From Rhodobacter sp. (GTDB lineage: Bacteria; Pseudomonadota; Alphaproteobacteria; Rhodobacterales; Rhodobacteraceae), in the NCBI GenBank assembly GCA_020250175.1, contig JADCEN010000065.1, forward strand, positions 1 to 33,549: a stretch of DNA of 33,549 nucleotides. The letters run 5' to 3'. The notes under the pieces were generated by a model, which saw only the letters and a list, made by a program, of their open reading frames with translations, searched no databases and was not told the origin of the DNA. Below are positions 31,481-33,549 of this stretch, in pieces (the stretch's first letter is position 1; each line of letters opens with the position of its first letter). The position numbers and the translations under genes are program-made.

Positions 31481-33136
31481 ATGTCGCCTGACCTGATCGT
31501 GACCAATGCCCGCGTGCTGACCATGGATGACGCCAACCCCCGGGCCGAAGCGGTGGCGTTTGGCGAGGGCAAAATCCTTGCCGTCGACCGCCGCAGCGAC
31601 ATAGAGGCGCTGGCCGGGCCTGCAACCCGGATGATCGACGCGCAGGGCCGCACGGCTTTGCCCGGCTTTTTCGAAAGCCATCTGCATCTGGTGCTGGGCG
31701 GGGCCGAGCTGGCGCATCTGCAACTTAGCGGTATCTATGGGGCCGAATCGCTGGGGGCGGCCTTTCGCGCCTATGGCGCTGCCAATCCCGGCAAGCCGCT
31801 GCTGATGGCGCAGGGCGCGGATTATGCGATGTTCGGCGGGCGACCGATCACGCGGCAGGATCTGGATGCGATCATCGCCGACAGGCCCGTCGCAATGACG
31901 GCCTATGACCATCATACGGTCTGGGCCAACACGGCGGCACTTGCGGCGGCGGGCCTGCTGCAGGGGGCGGCCATGCCGGCGGGCCATGAGGTGATGATGG
32001 GTCCCGACGGGCTGGCATCGGGCGAGCTGCGCGAGTTCGAGGCGTTTGCGCCGGTGATCGCACTGGGGGGGGAGCTGCGCCTGAATCTTGGCATCGCCAC
32101 CGGGGGCGAACCCGACCCCTGGCCTGCCGAGGCAGAGCGCGCCGTTGACCGCGCCAAGGTCGCGCGCGGACTGGCCCATTGCGCGGCGCAGGGCATCACC
32201 TCGATGGTGAACATGGATGGCAACCGCTACACGCTGGAATTGCTGCGCGAGCTGCGCGACGCAGGCGGGCTGACGGCGCGGGTGAAGGTGCCCTTCCATT
32301 TCAAGCCGACGATGGATCTGTCCGAACTGGACCGTGCGGCGGCCATGACGCGGGACTTTAACGATGACTGGCTTCAGTCAGGCTTCGTCAAGATGTTCAT
32401 GGACGGGGTGATGGACAGCGGCACGGCGTATCGGCTGGATGACTATCCGGGGCAGCCCGGACACCGGTCTGCCCCGCTGTTCGGGCCGGACCGGTTCAAG
32501 GCGATTGCCACCGAAATCGACCGGCGCGGGTTGCAGATTGCGGTGCATGCGATCGGCGACGGCGCCGTGCGGGTGACGATCGACGGGTATGAGGCGGCGC
32601 GGCAGGCCAACGGACCGCGCGACAGCCGGCACCGGATCGAGCATATCGAACTGATCGACCGGGCCGATGTGCCGCGCCTCGGCGCGCTGGGCATCGTGGC
32701 GTCGCTTCAGCCGTCGCATCCGCCGGGCGCGATGGACTTTCCGCTGTTCCCGTCGCTGGACAAGGTGGGCCGCATCCGCTGGCCTGACAGCTTCCGGGTG
32801 CGGACCCTGGCCGAGGCCGGGGCACCGCTTGCCTTTGCCTCGGACTGGCCGGTAACGGACGTCTCGGTGCTGCGCAACATCCAGGCCGCGCTGACACGGG
32901 TCCCCTATGAGGGGGCACAGGACGAGCGCGTGGGGCTGATGGCGGTGCTGCGGGCCTACACGGCGGGCGGTGCCTGGGCTGCGCACCGCGAGGCTGTGAC
33001 AGGCCGGCTGGTTCCGGGCCTTGCGGGCGATCTTGTCGTGCTGGGCGGTGATATCGAAGCGACCGATCTCCAGGAGGTGGGCCGCATGGGCATAGCCCTG
33101 ACGGTCTGCGGGGGCCGCGTTACCCATCAGGCCTGA
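31481..33136 (+). CDS. YtcJ-type amidohydrolase (amidohydrolase family 3)
   Basis: This 551-residue protein has the YtcJ-like metal-dependent hydrolase pattern. It starts with a small beta-sandwich (LIVTNARVLTMDD). The HxH metal pair lies in LPGFFESHLHL (H67, H69). LQIAVHAIGDGAV, HRIEHIELID and FASDWPVTDVS supply further ligands. The C-terminal strand GLAGDLVVLGGD closes the sandwich. No signal peptide is seen, so it is cytoplasmic. The family hydrolyses varied amides and ureas, and the substrate is unknown. AAAGAAGA lies just before the ATG at 31481. It follows the ureohydrolase and is the last protein gene before the rRNA-type promoter. Confidence 0.85.
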   Translation: MSPDLIVTNARVLTMDDANPRAEAVAFGEGKILAVDRRSDIEALAGPATRMIDAQGRTALPGFFESHLHLVLGGAELAHLQLSGIYGAESLGAAFRAYGAANPGKPLLMAQGADYAMFGGRPITRQDLDAIIADRPVAMTAYDHHTVWANTAALAAAGLLQGAAMPAGHEVMMGPDGLASGELREFEAFAPVIALGGELRLNLGIATGGEPDPWPAEAERAVDRAKVARGLAHCAAQGITSMVNMDGNRYTLELLRELRDAGGLTARVKVPFHFKPTMDLSELDRAAAMTRDFNDDWLQSGFVKMFMDGVMDSGTAYRLDDYPGQPGHRSAPLFGPDRFKAIATEIDRRGLQIAVHAIGDGAVRVTIDGYEAARQANGPRDSRHRIEHIELIDRADVPRLGALGIVASLQPSHPPGAMDFPLFPSLDKVGRIRWPDSFRVRTLAEAGAPLAFASDWPVTDVSVLRNIQAALTRVPYEGAQDERVGLMAVLRAYTAGGAWAAHREAVTGRLVPGLAGDLVVLGGDIEATDLQEVGRMGIALTVCGGRVTHQA

Positions 33137-33292
33137 CGCGGGAATCACGGGTCCGGGGGTGAAGGGACAACCCCGAACGGCGCGGGGCCTGATTCTGGCA
33201 GGCCGTGGCGGCTGCGGCAGCCTGCAGGACCAAGAGTTCCTTTTGTTGGCAAAGGGTTGCCAGAAATCTTTCGGGGAAGGTGCTTTTTCTGC

Positions 33293-33321
33293 TTGCGGCC
33301 CTCGGAAGCTTTCCCTAAATA
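33293..33321 (+). promoter_or_regulatory. Probable rRNA operon promoter
   Basis: TTGCGG (33293-33298) and TAAATA (33316-33321) are separated by exactly 17 bases. The bases after the -10 are GCGCGTCACC, a GC-rich discriminator typical of ppGpp-sensitive rRNA promoters. Together with the boxA downstream and the general look of the leader, this suggests an rrn operon beginning beyond the window. Confidence 0.7.
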
Positions 33322-33458
33322 GCGCGTCACCGAAACGGTCGGGGCTGCGGAAACGCGGAACCGGTCGGGGGTGGGCGGCAACGCTGCCGGACGAAATCCT
33401 GGGGACGGTTTTGGTTGGTTGCACCTTTTTTTGGTGTATCTGGCTGATTTTGTTTCTG

Positions 33459-33468
33459 TGTTCTTTGA
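33459..33468 (+). promoter_or_regulatory. boxA antitermination site in the rRNA leader
   Basis: TGTTCTTTGA closely matches the boxA core (TGCTCTTTA). In rRNA leaders this RNA site is bound by NusB and S10 to prevent early Rho-dependent termination. It lies about 130 bases after the promoter. Confidence 0.7.
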
Positions 33469-33486
33469 AGATGTGGAAGTAGAAGG

Positions 33487-33532
33487 GATATGCGGGCGGT
33501 TTGGTCGTTTCGGCGGCGGATCGTTGCATATC
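33487..33532 (+). other. Inverted repeat in the rRNA leader after boxA
   Basis: GATATGC (33487-33493) and GCATATC (33526-33532) can pair as a 7-bp stem around a GC-rich loop of 32 bases. It may be part of the pre-16S leader structure. The 16S gene itself is not within the window. Confidence 0.5.
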
Positions 33533-33549
33533 GGCCTGCTAGGGGTGCA

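Noticed and set aside
33159-33482. Plus-strand open frame of 107 codons near the right end
   Set aside because: It runs through the rRNA-type promoter and boxA, so it is not a protein gene.

Overview
The window looks like chromosomal DNA of a GC-rich alphaproteobacterium, most likely from the Rhodobacter/Paracoccus group (Rhodobacterales). The evidence is the very high G+C, the gene order rpoZ-rsh-DUF2062-pdxJ-acpS, the protein flavour of the conserved genes, and a right edge that looks like an rRNA operon promoter and leader. It is mostly core and housekeeping DNA. I see no clear novel multi-gene system. The unusual material lies between genes: decayed transposases, a decayed channel gene, a tandem array of hairpin-rich repeats, and several regulatory sites.

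Left part (1-5970, minus strand). An IS630-type transposase start runs off the left edge and lies next to an older, frameshifted IS630 remnant. Then, reading leftward from 5970, come folK, rpoZ, the bifunctional (p)ppGpp synthetase/hydrolase rsh, a DUF2062 membrane protein, pdxJ and acpS. The spacing from rpoZ to acpS is tight enough for an operon joining the RNA polymerase omega subunit, the alarmone enzyme and cofactor genes. From 6126 the plus strand carries an NYN-domain (LabA/DUF88) gene, ispH, a DUF3429 membrane protein and rnhA. These are followed by a broken TRIC/UPF0126 channel gene and a TetR-type regulator that may be translated from a leaderless mRNA.

Middle part (9881-17306). About 0.8 kb between the TetR gene and marC holds two full copies and one partial copy of a roughly 240-250 bp unit made of successive hairpins. 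A diverged fragment of the unit also lies before rnhA. Next come marC and an ABC-F ATPase (minus strand, overlapping by 1 bp), ndk (plus), a stand-alone TfoX C-terminal-domain gene, a possible 42-residue gene, and a divergent copper pair: copZ (minus) and the Cu+ ATPase copA (plus). The copper pair shares inverted copies of one 11-bp promoter motif.

Right part (17455-33549, plus strand). A membrane-dipeptidase (M19) gene is followed by a compact glycogen cluster, glgP-glgB-glgC-glgA-glgX-pgm. Several of its genes overlap by a few bases, and it encodes synthesis from glucose-1-phosphate, branching, debranching, phosphorolysis and return to glucose-6-phosphate. After a decayed ISAs1-type transposase come an agmatinase-family ureohydrolase and a YtcJ-type amidohydrolase. 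The last 400 bases hold a TTGCGG-N17-TAAATA promoter with a GC-rich discriminator and a boxA antitermination site, so a 16S rRNA gene probably begins just beyond the edge.
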